64,000 bases of DNA from Saccharibacter floricola DSM 15669 (GCF_000378165.1 NZ_KB899340.1:4335-68334); one strand, 5' to 3'; positions 45,749 through 55,698 are shown, numbered from the stretch's first letter. A program made the numbers and translations. The notes: generated by a model from the sequence alone, not told the origin.

Positions 45749-47656
45749 ATGGGTAAAGTAATTGGTATTGACCTTGGTACAACCAACTCCTGCGTTGCTG
45801 TGCGCGACGGGAATGAAACTAAGGTTATTGAAAACAGCGAAGGCGCACGCACAACCCCATCCGTGGTTGCTTTTACAGATAAAGGTGAGCGCCTTGTTGG
45901 TCAGGCTGCAAAACGTCAGGCTGTTACCAACCCAACAAACACACTCTATGCTGTTAAGCGCCTTATTGGCCGTCGTTATGACGACCCAACCGTCGCTAAA
46001 GATAAAGAGATGGTTCCGTACGAGATCGTCCGTGGCGACAATGGCGATGCATGGGTGAGCGCACGTGGCGAGAAATACGCCCCTGCACAGATTTCTGCTT
46101 TCATCCTCGGTAAGATGAAGGAAACCGCTGAAGCTTATCTTGGCGAGAAAGTGACTGAAGCAGTCATCACCGTCCCTGCTTACTTTAACGATGCACAGCG
46201 TCAAGCAACACGTGATGCCGGTCGTATTGCAGGTCTGGATGTCAAGCGCATCATTAACGAGCCAACATCTGCTGCTCTGGCTTATGGTCTGGAAAAGAGC
46301 GATTCTGGCCATGTGGCTGTGTATGACTTGGGTGGTGGGACATTCGATATCTCCATCTTGGAAATCTCCGATGGCGTGATTGAAGTGAAATCCACCAACG
46401 GTGATACCTTCCTCGGTGGTGAAGACTTCGATAACAAGATCATCGAATTCCTTGCTGACGAATTCAAGCGTGATCAAGGCGTTGACATTCGCGGCGATAA
46501 GATGGCTCTGCAGCGCTTAAAAGAAGCCGCTGAAAAAGCAAAGATTGAGCTGTCTTCCGCGAAGGAAACAGAAGTCAACCTGCCCTTCATTACCGCAGAC
46601 GCTTCTGGCCCTAAGCATTTGGTGGTTCGCGTCAGCCGTGCGAAGCTGGAAAGCTTGGTTGAAGACCTCATCAAGCGCTCCTTGGAACCATGCAAGCAAG
46701 CTCTGAAGGATGCTGGCCTGTCCACAAGCGAGATCAATGACGTGATCTTGGTCGGTGGTATGACCCGTATGCCGAAGGTTGTTGAGAGCGTTCAGGAATT
46801 CTTCGGGAAAGAACCAGCCCGCAATGTGAACCCAGACGAAGTCGTCGCTATTGGTGCTGGTATTCAGGGCGCCGTGCTGCAGGGTGACGTTAAGGACGTT
46901 CTGCTGCTGGACGTGACCCCACTGTCCCTCGGTATTGAAACACTCGGTGGTGTCTTCACCCGTCTGATTGATCGTAACACGACCATTCCGACCAAAAAGA
47001 GCCAGACCTTCTCAACTGCCGAAGATAATCAGCCTGCTGTGACCATTAAGGTCTTCCAGGGTGAGCGCGAGATGGCTGCTGACAACAAACTGCTCGGCAA
47101 CTTTGACCTGCAGGGGATCGCACCAGCTCCACGCGGTGTGCCACAGATTGAAGTGACCTTCGATATTGATGCGAACGGTATCGTCAACGTCTCCGCTAAG
47201 GATAAGGCAACGGGTAAGGAACAGAAGATCCAGATCCAAGCCTCTGGTGGTCTGTCCGATGACGACATCGACCGTATGGTGAAGGAAGCTGAAGCAAACG
47301 CTGATGCTGACAAAGCCCGTCGTGAGCTCATTGAACAGCGCAACGCTACAGAAGGCCTGATCCATCAGACAGAGAAATCCATCTCTGAAGGTGGGGATAA
47401 GGTTCCTGCTGCTGATAAGACCGAAGCAGAAGAAGCCATCAAGGCTGCTCGCGAAGCTCTTGAAGGTGACAATGCTGAAGCGATCAAGAGCGCAAGCGAT
47501 CGTCTGACACAGGCCGCCATGAAGGTTGGTCAGGCTGTCCATCAGGGTGCTGAAGGCCAGCAAGGTGCTGAAGGGGCTCAAGAGTCTGGTAAGAAAGATG
47601 AAGACGTCGTCGATGCTGAATTCGAAGATGTCGATGATAAGAAGAAGAAAGACTAA
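45749..47656 (+). CDS. dnaK: Molecular chaperone DnaK (Hsp70)
   Basis: A 635-aa Hsp70. The ATPase domain shows [33 protein letters not shown] and [14 protein letters not shown]. The substrate-binding domain has [15 protein letters not shown] and [22 protein letters not shown]. The tail ends in acidic [17 protein letters not shown], the co-chaperone-binding type. It is normal length and is followed by dnaJ after a hairpin. Confidence 0.99.
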   Translation: MGKVIGIDLGTTNSCVAVRDGNETKVIENSEGARTTPSVVAFTDKGERLVGQAAKRQAVTNPTNTLYAVKRLIGRRYDDPTVAKDKEMVPYEIVRGDNGDAWVSARGEKYAPAQISAFILGKMKETAEAYLGEKVTEAVITVPAYFNDAQRQATRDAGRIAGLDVKRIINEPTSAALAYGLEKSDSGHVAVYDLGGGTFDISILEISDGVIEVKSTNGDTFLGGEDFDNKIIEFLADEFKRDQGVDIRGDKMALQRLKEAAEKAKIELSSAKETEVNLPFITADASGPKHLVVRVSRAKLESLVEDLIKRSLEPCKQALKDAGLSTSEINDVILVGGMTRMPKVVESVQEFFGKEPARNVNPDEVVAIGAGIQGAVLQGDVKDVLLLDVTPLSLGIETLGGVFTRLIDRNTTIPTKKSQTFSTAEDNQPAVTIKVFQGEREMAADNKLLGNFDLQGIAPAPRGVPQIEVTFDIDANGIVNVSAKDKATGKEQKIQIQASGGLSDDDIDRMVKEAEANADADKARRELIEQRNATEGLIHQTEKSISEGGDKVPAADKTEAEEAIKAAREALEGDNAEAIKSASDRLTQAAMKVGQAVHQGAEGQQGAEGAQESGKKDEDVVDAEFEDVDDKKKKD

Positions 47657-47709
47657 TCAGGCGGAGTGCGTATTAAACTGAGGAAGCCCTTAGTTTAATC
47701 CACCCCTGA

Positions 47710-47747
47710 GGGCGCCTCTTCCCGTTCAAGGGGAGGCGCCCTTTCTT
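47710..47747 (+). terminator. Terminator-like hairpin between dnaK and dnaJ
   Basis: GGGCGCCTC (47710-47718) pairs with GAGGCGCCC (47733-47741), with extra CCC/GGG pairing inside, then TTTCTT. It may partially stop transcription so that dnaJ is made at lower level than dnaK. Confidence 0.65.
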
Positions 47748-47792
47748 CATGGGGCCCCATCTGCCGATCACCCTCGAGAAATGAGGACCGAC

Positions 47793-48938
47793 ATGGCCAC
47801 AAGTATAGATTATTACGAACTTCTGAGTGTTTCTCGCACCGCAAGTGGTGACGAAATTAAGCGCGCTTATCGCAAGCAAGCCATGCGCTACCACCCAGAC
47901 CGTAACCCCGGCGATAAAGAAGCAGAACAAAAGTTCAAAGACATCAGCGCCGCTTATGATGTTCTCAAAGATGAACAAAAGCGCGCAGCCTATGACCAGT
48001 ACGGCCATGAAGCTTTTGAAAGCGGCATGGGCGGCGGAGGCGGCGGCTTCGGCGGTGGTGGTGGCTTTGGCGGCTTCGATGCTGGCGGTCTTGGCGACAT
48101 CTTTGAACAGATGTTCGGCATGGGCGGTCGTCGTGGTGGCCCGCGCCAACAGAGCGCCGCAGACGTGCAGGTGCAAGTTGAGATCAGTCTTGCTGAAGCC
48201 TTTAGTGGCGTTAGCAAAAATGTTGAGGTCAAGACACGCACGAACTGCTCAAGCTGCAACGGCTCCGGCTCTGCTGACCCTAACGCGAAGCGTTCAACCT
48301 GTGCGACCTGTCATGGCCGCGGGGTTGTCCGTGCACAACAAGGCTTCTTCCTTGTAGAGCGCCCCTGCCCAACCTGCCATGGCTCTGGCCAAACAGTCGC
48401 GAATCCTTGCAAGAGCTGCCAAGGCAGCGGCACGGAAGCTGCTAAGGAAAGTGTCAAAATCGACATCCCAGCCGGGATTGAAGATGGCACCCGCATCCGC
48501 GTTGCTGGTAAGGGCGAGTCTGGTGGTGAAGGCATTGTCCCTGGGGATCTGTATGTGCTCGTCACTGTGGAAGGACATGACCTCTTCCAACGTGATGGCG
48601 CCAATATTTATTGCCGCGTTCCCCTGCGCCTAACACAGGCCGCCTTGGGCACCGAAATCGAAGTGCCCGTTATTGACGGTAGCCGCACGAAGGTGAAAAT
48701 CCCTGCTGGAACACAAGCAGGAGAAACATTCCGCCTCCGTGGTAAAGGCTTCTCCGTTCTGCACTCCAGTGCACGTGGGGATATGTATCTTCAGGTTTCT
48801 GTTGAAACACCAAAGAACCTCACGAAACGGCAGCGTGAATTATTGGAGGAATTTGAAGACGCCTCTGGCGATAGTCACAAAGCCAGTCCAGAAAGCAGCG
48901 GATTTTTTGCCCGCGTTAAAGAATTCTTTGAAAACTAA
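47793..48938 (+). CDS. dnaJ: Co-chaperone DnaJ (Hsp40)
   Basis: A 381-aa class I J-protein. The J domain contains HPD (RYHPDRNPGDKEAEQKFKDI) near residue 31. A Gly-rich linker follows, then four zinc-finger repeats of CxxCxGxG type (CSSCNGSG, CATCHGRG, CPTCHGSG, CKSCQGSG) between about 150 and 215. The ATG at 47793 is preferred because ATGAGGA, itself an in-frame upstream start at 47781, works as its ribosome site. It is in the dnaKJ operon and is followed by a strong terminator. Confidence 0.97.
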   Translation: MATSIDYYELLSVSRTASGDEIKRAYRKQAMRYHPDRNPGDKEAEQKFKDISAAYDVLKDEQKRAAYDQYGHEAFESGMGGGGGGFGGGGGFGGFDAGGLGDIFEQMFGMGGRRGGPRQQSAADVQVQVEISLAEAFSGVSKNVEVKTRTNCSSCNGSGSADPNAKRSTCATCHGRGVVRAQQGFFLVERPCPTCHGSGQTVANPCKSCQGSGTEAAKESVKIDIPAGIEDGTRIRVAGKGESGGEGIVPGDLYVLVTVEGHDLFQRDGANIYCRVPLRLTQAALGTEIEVPVIDGSRTKVKIPAGTQAGETFRLRGKGFSVLHSSARGDMYLQVSVETPKNLTKRQRELLEEFEDASGDSHKASPESSGFFARVKEFFEN

Positions 48939-48948
48939 GGATTCTTTT

Positions 48949-48980
48949 CCCCCGGAAGAGCAATCTTCCGGGGTTTTTTA
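48949..48980 (+). terminator. Intrinsic terminator after dnaJ
   Basis: CCCCGGAAGA and TCTTCCGGGG form a perfect 10-bp stem with a four-base loop, followed by six T (48974-48979). Confidence 0.92.
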
Positions 48981-49461
48981 TTCCTCAAACTGCTTGAAAT
49001 ATTCGGGAGAATGGAGAGGCTTCAGGTTAGGCACGTGTAAGCCATCTTGAAGACTCCAGACAGTAGCCGCCCGCTAAGAAGCCTTCCATCATACATATGT
49101 CGATATCTGCCTCTTTTATCTAAGTAAGTGATCTCCTTCTCTATTATCGCCATCTCAAAACAATCCGTTCATTATAAGAATGAATTTCTGCTGGTCATTT
49201 GCTCTTTAAGCGCAAGACGATAATCAGACAGATGAATTGGTCATTGACTATGCTTTCTATTCTGAATGTCAGCTATAGATTTAACAAAATTACTCATCTG
49301 TCATAACCCTATCTCATAGCTCAAAACCCTAACCCCTTGTTTCTCAAGAGTTAAAATTGCATCACCCCGTCTATAAATAGGTTAAACTTATTTTAATTAT
49401 AAAAACTTCTTGTAAAAGCTACATGCGAACTATAGTGAGAATCAATCTCAACTGGAGATAG
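48981..49461 (+). other. AT-rich intergenic region before the porin gene
   Basis: About 480 bases without a convincing gene on either strand. The last 60 bases hold a promoter-like TTGTAA (49410) and TATAGT (49431) pair, spaced 15 bases, and the Fur-like palindrome. Nothing else is recognisable. Confidence 0.5.
49436..49450 (+). promoter_or_regulatory. Fur-box-like palindrome before the porin/EfeB operon
   Basis: TGAGAATCAATCTCA has the classical Fur half-site TGAGAAT, and its outer five bases are perfectly inverted (TGAGA/TCTCA). It overlaps the likely -10 (TATAGT) and ends 11 bases before the porin ATG, a position suited to repression by iron-loaded Fur. Confidence 0.5.
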
Positions 49462-50964
49462 ATGTTCATGCCTCACACCCTGCCTCTCTTTGTTTCGAAA
49501 TGCAGACGATCATCCTCTTCCCTTTGTGGGATTTTTTTAGGTATCGCCGGGTTTGGTTTTTTAACCAATACAGCTACCGCCGTTCCCCCACGTGTCAACT
49601 TAAGCAATGCCATGAACGCGGAAGACGAATCCTCTTCAGGTGTTTTTGGTTTCCTCTCAAACTGGCGTAGAACAGCCAATCTTCTAGGAAATATGTGGGG
49701 ACTCCGCTCCGAACTTGGAAAATATGGAGCCACTTTAGCCATCCAAGAAACCTCCGAAGTCATGGGCAATCCAACGGGCGGCATTCACCGTGGTGCCGCT
49801 TATAATGGCCTCACTCAAGCTGTTTTGCAGGTTAATACACAACGTGCTTTTGGTTGGTATGGCGGCACATTCAATGTCAGTATGGAACAAATTCACGGCC
49901 GCAGCCTCAGTGCCGATAATTTAGGAGTGCTTCAAACGGCCAGTGGGATTGAAGCCGATCGTTCTTCACGTTTGTGGGAACTCTGGTTTGATCAGAAGTT
50001 TTTTGACCAACAACAATTAGACATCAAAATAGGTCAGCAAAGTCTCGACCAAGAATATATGATCAGCAGTAATGCCCTAACATTCGTCAACACAATGTTC
50101 GGCTGGCCTATGGTGCCCTCAGCCGACCTCCCCGGCGGGGGGCCTGCCTATCCTCTTTCAACCTTAGGAGCACGCGCCCGCTACTGGCTTGCAACACCTC
50201 TTTACCTCATTGGTGGCGTGTATAGCGGGAGCCCTTCACGCTCTTGGTCTGACGACCCACAAAAGAGTAATAGCACCGGCACAAGCTTTCCGCTCAATCG
50301 TGGCGTCATGGCTATTGCAGAGCTGCAATATGTGTACCCTGCACTAGGGGCTATGGTCTCTCCTGATGGCAATCAACCCCTCTCTTATACATATCGTTTG
50401 GGTGGATGGTATGATTCCGAACCCTTTGGAGATCAATATTACGACAACACCCACACACCGCTTGCCTCTCCCGATAGTACAGGGGTGCCACGCAATCATC
50501 GCGGTGCTTTCAGCCTCTATGCCGTTATGGATCAAATGATCTGGCGTAGCCATGGAACAGACCCTAACCGTACGATCAACATCTTCGGTCGTGTGATGGG
50601 CACGCCTCAATCAGAGCGTGTTCCTGTCGATTTTAGTATGAATTTCGGTCTTACCTTCAAAGACCCGTTACCTTATCGAACTGATGATACATTCGGCATC
50701 GGTATGGGATATACGCATGTCAGTAGCGCCCTTGCCCGCAATGATAAAGCCATTCACCGCTACACAGGCAATTACTCTCCCGCCCAAGGTGGCGAGACCT
50801 TCGTAGAAATGACCTACCAGTACCAGTTTTGTGGATGGATGCAGTGGCAACCCGACCTTCAATATATCTTTAACCCCAGCGGGGGGATTCCCAACCCTGT
50901 TCACCCTGACCGCCGCATTAAAGACGAGCTTATCCTAGGCTTCCGTACCAATATCGCTCTGTAA
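49462..50964 (+). CDS. OprB-type carbohydrate-selective porin
   Basis: A 500-aa outer-membrane beta-barrel of the OprB family. A signal peptide ends near TATA. The periplasmic side has LSNWRRTANLLGNMWGLRSELGKYGATLAIQETSEVMGN, then alternating strands such as LDIKIGQQSLDQEYM and YQYQFCGWMQWQPDLQYI, and it ends with a strand ILGFRTNIAL. OprB porins pass sugars, yet here the gene leads a unit with an EfeB-type peroxidase and has a Fur-like site, so the cargo may differ. ATG 49462 or 49468 may be the start, with GGAG at 49454. Confidence 0.9.
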   Translation: MFMPHTLPLFVSKCRRSSSSLCGIFLGIAGFGFLTNTATAVPPRVNLSNAMNAEDESSSGVFGFLSNWRRTANLLGNMWGLRSELGKYGATLAIQETSEVMGNPTGGIHRGAAYNGLTQAVLQVNTQRAFGWYGGTFNVSMEQIHGRSLSADNLGVLQTASGIEADRSSRLWELWFDQKFFDQQQLDIKIGQQSLDQEYMISSNALTFVNTMFGWPMVPSADLPGGGPAYPLSTLGARARYWLATPLYLIGGVYSGSPSRSWSDDPQKSNSTGTSFPLNRGVMAIAELQYVYPALGAMVSPDGNQPLSYTYRLGGWYDSEPFGDQYYDNTHTPLASPDSTGVPRNHRGAFSLYAVMDQMIWRSHGTDPNRTINIFGRVMGTPQSERVPVDFSMNFGLTFKDPLPYRTDDTFGIGMGYTHVSSALARNDKAIHRYTGNYSPAQGGETFVEMTYQYQFCGWMQWQPDLQYIFNPSGGIPNPVHPDRRIKDELILGFRTNIAL

Positions 50965-50973
50965 GGATCCCTT

Positions 50974-52131
50974 ATGTTTTCCCGTTCTGTCCGTCTTTTC
51001 GGCCTTCTTGGCTGTATGACATCCATCCTCTTTTCCAATGCCCATGCTGAAAGGCGAGGGTTTCTGGAAACGATCCACCGCCATAAAACACTTGCCTCTA
51101 CCAGCCCCGGCAATGGAGACTTAAACCCCTATGCCATCGTTCCTGTTCCACATGATATGGGCATATTGCATAAAGATGATGTACTCATCACAAACTTCAA
51201 TAATATTAATAACTTACAAGGGACGGGCACGACTATTGTCGCCTATTCTCCACAAACCAAGAATATCTCTGTCTTTGCTGACCTCCCCCCTAATCTCCCT
51301 TCATGCCCGGGCGGCATTGGCCTCACAACAGCACTCACTGTTCTCAAATCTGGCTGGGTTATTGTAGGCAGTGCCCCCAGTAAAGATGGCTCCACGCGCA
51401 CACGCGGTGAAGGCTGTATGATCGTTCTGGATGCGAACGGAAAACTGGTCACCACTTGGAAGGGCCCCGATATTAGCGCCCCTTGGGGAGACATTGCCCT
51501 TAAAGATAATGGCGATACCGCCTCGCTCTTCGTCTCTATGTCAGGGTTTGATCTCCCAGGGCCGAATGTTTTAGACCCTACGACGCATTATCCCCCTATT
51601 TTACAAAAAGCGACCGTTATGCGCTTTGACCTCACTATTCCTAAAGGTCAGCCCCCTGCTATTGCTCATCAAACCGTCATTGCACGTGGCTTTTCCGCTC
51701 GTGCTGACCGCGATAATTATCTCTTTGGCCCCACAGGCTTAGCCCTTGATGACGATGGCACTCTATATGTTACCGATGGTTACGATAATGAAGTGACCGC
51801 TATTGATGATGCCCTTCACCGTACCAATCCCATCTTACGGAAAGATGATGCTGTCGGGCGGGTCATTACCAAAGGTGGTCTGTTAAACTGGCCACTCGCT
51901 ATGATGTGGGTACCAGGCCATCATCTCTTGATCGCTAATGGTCGTAACGGTCAAGTCGTGGAAATTGATCCAGCGGCAAAGAAGCAAATCTACGCTCAAT
52001 GGGTTGATAACGACCAAGCCCAGCAGCCACCCGGCAATGGAGACCTTTTCGGACTCGCAATGACACCTGACAACACGGGTTTCTATTATGTCGAGGACGA
52101 TATGAATACACTCAATCTCAGTGCCCCGTAA
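50974..52131 (+). CDS. Exported NHL/SMP-30-like beta-propeller protein
   Basis: A 385-aa protein with a signal peptide ending near SNAHA. The mature part reads as a six-bladed propeller with repeated strands: IVPVPHDMGILHKDDVLITNF, YSPQTKNISVFADL, GLALDDDGTLYVTDGYDN, WPLAMMWVPGHHLLIANG and LFGLAMTPDNTGFYYVEDD. No catalytic residues are evident. It lies nine bases after the porin stop and nine before the peroxidase start, so it probably works with them in the periplasm. Its exact function is unknown. Confidence 0.78.
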   Translation: MFSRSVRLFGLLGCMTSILFSNAHAERRGFLETIHRHKTLASTSPGNGDLNPYAIVPVPHDMGILHKDDVLITNFNNINNLQGTGTTIVAYSPQTKNISVFADLPPNLPSCPGGIGLTTALTVLKSGWVIVGSAPSKDGSTRTRGEGCMIVLDANGKLVTTWKGPDISAPWGDIALKDNGDTASLFVSMSGFDLPGPNVLDPTTHYPPILQKATVMRFDLTIPKGQPPAIAHQTVIARGFSARADRDNYLFGPTGLALDDDGTLYVTDGYDNEVTAIDDALHRTNPILRKDDAVGRVITKGGLLNWPLAMMWVPGHHLLIANGRNGQVVEIDPAAKKQIYAQWVDNDQAQQPPGNGDLFGLAMTPDNTGFYYVEDDMNTLNLSAP

Positions 52132-52140
52132 GGTAAGATT

Positions 52141-53343
52141 ATGACATCTCACTTTTCTTTGTCGCGACGGCATTTTATGGGTGGCGCTCTGAGCGCTGCC
52201 GCCTTCAACGCTTTGTCTCACTCCGCCCATGCTCAGGCCGAGGCAACCCAGCATCAACCGGGTATTGTCACACCCCAGCAGCCCTATATCTACTTCCTCA
52301 CCCTTGACCTCCCGTCTGATCAAAAGGCAGATCTCATCGCGTTGATGAAGCAATGGAGTGAGGCAGCTACGGCGCTCATGGCCGGGCAAGCACGCCCAGA
52401 CTTCCCCTCTCCTCACGAGGTCGCCTCCCTCAAAGGAGCACACCTTACCCTGACCTTTGGGTTTGGGCCGAGTATTTTCCTCCATGATGGGAAAGACCGC
52501 TACGGGCTTCTTTCTCGTCGTCCAGCCGCTTTAGCTGACCTTCCACATTTTAATGGCGATCAACTCATAGCCGCCCGTTCTGGAGGAGATCTCTGCATCC
52601 AAAGCTGTGCCGATGATCCTGAAGCCGCCTTCTACGCTGTGCGTGTCTTAATACACCTCGCTTATGGTCGCGTTGAACCGCGCTGGAGCCAGCATGGCTT
52701 TCTCCCCCATTACTCCAAAACGCACACACCGCGTAATCTTATGGGCTTCAAAGATGGCACAATAAATCCCAATAATCACTCTCCGCAAGAAATGCGTGAT
52801 ATTGTCTGGGCAGATCCGACCGCATGCCCATGGATGGCAGGCGGCAGCTACCTTGTCGCCCGTCAGATCCGCATTGCCCTAGAACATTGGGACAACATGA
52901 ACGTCCCGTTTCAAGAACAAACCATGGGTCGGCAAAAATATTCCGGCGCCCCCATTGGCGGCACACGCGAACACCAACCTCTTACCCTTAAAGAAACAGA
53001 CAAAGACGGAAACCTGCTGACCGCTGAAACCGCCCATGCACGCCTCGCCGCTCCAGAAGAAAACGGCGGAGCGCAAATGCTCAGACGCGCCTATTCCTAT
53101 AATAACGGCTTAAGCTATATTGCTGAGCGCTGGCCACCCTGGCGCCAAGGGAATGAATTTGATGTCGGTCTCCTCTTCTTAGCCTACCAAAAAGACCCAC
53201 GCACCGCCTTCACGAAACTGTTCGAGAAGATGGCAAAATTCGATATGATGAATCAGTTTACGACCCATATCGGCAGCGCCCTCTTTGCTTGCCCCGGGAT
53301 TGCACCAGGCCGTTATGTTGGCGCCACTCTCTTAGAAGAGTGA
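52141..53343 (+). CDS. efeB: Tat-exported DyP-type peroxidase, EfeB-like
   Basis: A 400-aa haem peroxidase. A twin-arginine signal (SRRHFMGGALSAAAF) ends near AHA. The DyP hallmark GxxDG is present as GFKDGT with the distal Asp205, and a proximal His is expected around VEPRWSQHGFLPHYSKTH or later in the C-terminal half. EfeB relatives oxidise ferrous iron or release iron from haem (deferrochelatase) with EfeU and EfeO; neither partner gene is nearby. It is the last gene of the porin-propeller-peroxidase unit behind the Fur-like box. Confidence 0.9.
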   Translation: MTSHFSLSRRHFMGGALSAAAFNALSHSAHAQAEATQHQPGIVTPQQPYIYFLTLDLPSDQKADLIALMKQWSEAATALMAGQARPDFPSPHEVASLKGAHLTLTFGFGPSIFLHDGKDRYGLLSRRPAALADLPHFNGDQLIAARSGGDLCIQSCADDPEAAFYAVRVLIHLAYGRVEPRWSQHGFLPHYSKTHTPRNLMGFKDGTINPNNHSPQEMRDIVWADPTACPWMAGGSYLVARQIRIALEHWDNMNVPFQEQTMGRQKYSGAPIGGTREHQPLTLKETDKDGNLLTAETAHARLAAPEENGGAQMLRRAYSYNNGLSYIAERWPPWRQGNEFDVGLLFLAYQKDPRTAFTKLFEKMAKFDMMNQFTTHIGSALFACPGIAPGRYVGATLLEE

Positions 53344-53352
53344 TCTTTCACA

Positions 53353-53388
53353 CTCCCCCTCCACAGCGCGCTACTTCTAGAGGGGGAG
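53353..53388 (+). terminator. GC-rich hairpin after efeB
   Basis: CTCCCCCTC (53353-53361) pairs perfectly with GAGGGGGAG (53380-53388). No T run follows, so termination is uncertain. Confidence 0.45.
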
Positions 53389-53537
53389 CGTCGTGCGTAC
53401 CCACAGTCGCCTCTTTTCTGATAAGACTATACTTTACAATTAATAGACGACATAAGCCCTTATCACCTCATACATGTTCAACAATTTCCGTTTCAGCACC
53501 CCCTTGCCTTCTGCGCATGAGCGGGCATGATCGCACC

Positions 53538-54296
53538 ATGACACATTCTTCTTCTCCCCGTATCGGTATTGCTGGCATCACCGGCCGGCTTGGTTCCCTC
53601 TGCGCACAAGAAGCTGGCCCGCTTCTCGCCGGTGGCCTGTCGCGCCACGCAGACCCTGCCCGCAATATTGTGACAGATGCCAGCACACTCGCCCAATCAT
53701 GTGACGTCATTATTGATGTCAGCCATGCAAGCCTCGTGCCCCATCATGCGCGCGCTTTTGCTGAGGCTGGTTGCGCTTGGGTGCTCGGCACAACCGGTTT
53801 GGATAAGACAGCTCAAGCTGCCGTCAATGATGCTTCTAAAACCATTGCTGTGTTGCAAGCGGCTAATTTCTCCCCCGCTTTAACCATGCTGCTCGCCTTA
53901 GCACGCGAACTCGGCGCCGCTTTACCGGACTATGACGCTGAAATTGCTGAGACCCACCATCGCCAAAAGGTCGACGCCCCCTCTGGCACGGCACTCGCCA
54001 TCGGTCGCGCTGTGGCAGCCGGGCGTAACGTCCCTTTCGACCAAGTCGCCCGTATGGATCAAAACGGCAAACGTCCCGATGGTGCTATCGGTTTTGCTTC
54101 ATTGCGCGGTGGGCAAGTCGTCGGTGAGCATGACCTCCATTTCTACGCTGCAGATGAAGATATTACCCTCTCTCATCGCGCACTTGACCGGCGTGTCTTC
54201 GCCCGTGGCGCGCTCAAAGCAGCGCACTGGCTGGCGCACCATCGTGATGCAGGCCTGTATGGCATGGAAGATGCGCTTAGAAAGCATACAGACTAA
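53538..54296 (+). CDS. dapB: 4-hydroxy-tetrahydrodipicolinate reductase DapB
   Basis: A 252-aa enzyme of lysine and diaminopimelate synthesis, reducing HTPA with NAD(P)H. The Rossmann motif GIAGITGRLGS opens the protein, GTTG (WVLGTTGL) is near 80, and the catalytic/binding EThHRQKVDAPSGTA stretch (AETHHRQKVDAPSGTAL) is near 135-150. It is slightly shorter than the usual 265-270. The start at 53538 is one choice; an in-frame ATG at 53517 would add MSGHDRT. Longer upstream frames are not supported. asd, of the same pathway, lies at 61.8 kb. Confidence 0.93.
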   Translation: MTHSSSPRIGIAGITGRLGSLCAQEAGPLLAGGLSRHADPARNIVTDASTLAQSCDVIIDVSHASLVPHHARAFAEAGCAWVLGTTGLDKTAQAAVNDASKTIAVLQAANFSPALTMLLALARELGAALPDYDAEIAETHHRQKVDAPSGTALAIGRAVAAGRNVPFDQVARMDQNGKRPDGAIGFASLRGGQVVGEHDLHFYAADEDITLSHRALDRRVFARGALKAAHWLAHHRDAGLYGMEDALRKHTD

Positions 54297-54360
54297 CTCG
54301 TTGTAAAATAAAAGGAAATGAGCGCTTCTCTCTCTTAAAATCGCCTTTCCCCTTGACCCG

Positions 54361-54442
54361 TGGCGTTATTTACGCCAAGCGATGAGTCCCTCATGCTGCG
54401 GTTTTTCCCTTACCATAAGGGCATGATCGCAGCCTTTTTTTT
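54361..54442 (+). promoter_or_regulatory. Structured leader with terminator upstream of metK
   Basis: Three hairpins follow each other: TGGCGT/ACGCCA (54361-54377), ATGAG/CTCAT (about 54382-54394) and a terminator with GCTGCG/CGCAGC (54395-54433) enclosing CCCTTA/TAAGGG, then eight T (54435-54442). Only 28 bases separate the T run from the metK GTG, too few for a promoter. The layout suggests attenuation or a riboswitch, but no known SAM riboswitch consensus was recognised. Confidence 0.5.
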
Positions 54443-54470
54443 CACCACTCATTCCCTGCGAGGTCCCTGA

Positions 54471-55655
54471 GTGCGCAATTACGGCGATTTCCTTTTCACC
54501 TCTGAATCTGTCTCTGAGGGCCATCCTGATAAAGTTGCAGACCGTATCTCTGATACTGTTCTGGACGCTTATCTGGAGGCCGACCCGGAAGCACGCGTAG
54601 CCTGTGAAACACTGGTGACCACAAACCGCGTTGTGCTCGCTGGGGAAGTACGTGGGCCGGCCGCGGTTGAAAAGACCCTGATCGACCGTGCCCGCGAGGC
54701 CATCAAAGATATCGGCTATGACCAAGAAGGTTTTTCTTGGAAAAAGGCTGATATTGTCTCTCATCTTCATGCTCAGTCTGCCGACATTGCTGTTGGCGTC
54801 GATAGTGCGGGCGAAAAAGATGAAGGCGCTGGCGATCAGGGCATTATGTTCGGTTTTGCAACACGCGAAACGCCAGAGCTAATGCCAGCCCCGCTCTTTT
54901 ATGCACAAACCCTTCTTGAGCGTATCCGCGACTACCGCAAACAAGGTGACCCACGCGGCGCTGGCCTTCTGCCAGACGCGAAAAGCCAAGTCACACTGCG
55001 TTATGTCAATGGTAAGCCTGTTGGTGTGAACTCCATCGTGGTGTCCACCCAGCATGAAGCGAATATGAGCCAAGACACGATCCGCGAAATGGTGAAGCAG
55101 ACGGCTCGTGACGTGTTGCCAGAAGGCTGGATGTGCCCTGACCATGAGTTCTACGTGAACCCAACAGGGAACTTTGTCATCGGTGGTCCCGATGGGGATG
55201 CGGGCGTGACAGGCCGTAAAATCATTGTTGATACCTATGGTGGCGCAGCCCCTCACGGTGGCGGTGCCTTCTCCGGGAAAGACCCCACCAAGGTGGATCG
55301 TTCCGCTGCGTATGCCGCGCGTTATTTGGCAAAGAATGTTGTTGCAGCTGACCTTGCTGACCGCTGCACTATTCAGCTCAGCTACGCGATTGGTGTTTCC
55401 CGTCCGCTGTCTGTCTATGTGGATCTGGACGGCACAGGTAAAGATGTGGACGAAGCACGTTTGGGTGCGCTTCTTAATGAGATTATGGATCTCTCCCCAC
55501 GCGGTATCCGTCAGCATCTGCGCTTAAATCGTCCGATCTATAGCAAGACCGCGGCCTACGGGCATTTTGGTCGTATTCCTGACCCAGCGCTGGATAATTT
55601 CACGTGGGAGAATACAGACCTCGCCGCAAAGCTGAAGAGCGCTCTTAACCGCTGA
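54471..55655 (+). CDS. metK: S-adenosylmethionine synthetase
   Basis: A 394-aa enzyme making SAM from methionine and ATP. The start is GTG ([24 protein letters not shown]), with GAGG ten bases upstream. Motifs: GHPDK, the hexapeptide region [12 protein letters not shown] near 123, and the P-loop-like [16 protein letters not shown] near 262. The length is typical. It lies 28 bases after a terminator and is followed by another terminator before trmB. Confidence 0.97.
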   Translation: MRNYGDFLFTSESVSEGHPDKVADRISDTVLDAYLEADPEARVACETLVTTNRVVLAGEVRGPAAVEKTLIDRAREAIKDIGYDQEGFSWKKADIVSHLHAQSADIAVGVDSAGEKDEGAGDQGIMFGFATRETPELMPAPLFYAQTLLERIRDYRKQGDPRGAGLLPDAKSQVTLRYVNGKPVGVNSIVVSTQHEANMSQDTIREMVKQTARDVLPEGWMCPDHEFYVNPTGNFVIGGPDGDAGVTGRKIIVDTYGGAAPHGGGAFSGKDPTKVDRSAAYAARYLAKNVVAADLADRCTIQLSYAIGVSRPLSVYVDLDGTGKDVDEARLGALLNEIMDLSPRGIRQHLRLNRPIYSKTAAYGHFGRIPDPALDNFTWENTDLAAKLKSALNR

Positions 55656-55698
55656 TTGGCCTGATGATGGGAGGGAGCCAGCTCTCTCCTCTTTCTCT

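Noticed and set aside
45677-46477. 266-aa open frame antisense to dnaK
   Set aside because: Long antisense frames opposite dnaK are a known coding-bias artefact; there is no ribosome site and the protein looks like no family.
53289-53537. N-terminal extension of DapB to 53289
   Set aside because: It overlaps efeB and lacks conserved sequence; the Rossmann motif starts right after the later ATG.
54297-54470. SAM-II or SAM/SAH riboswitch upstream of metK
   Set aside because: The leader is structured, but I could not find the conserved core of either class; it is reported only as an unclassified leader.
54879-55517. 212-aa open frame antisense to metK
   Set aside because: Shadow of metK with no independent support.
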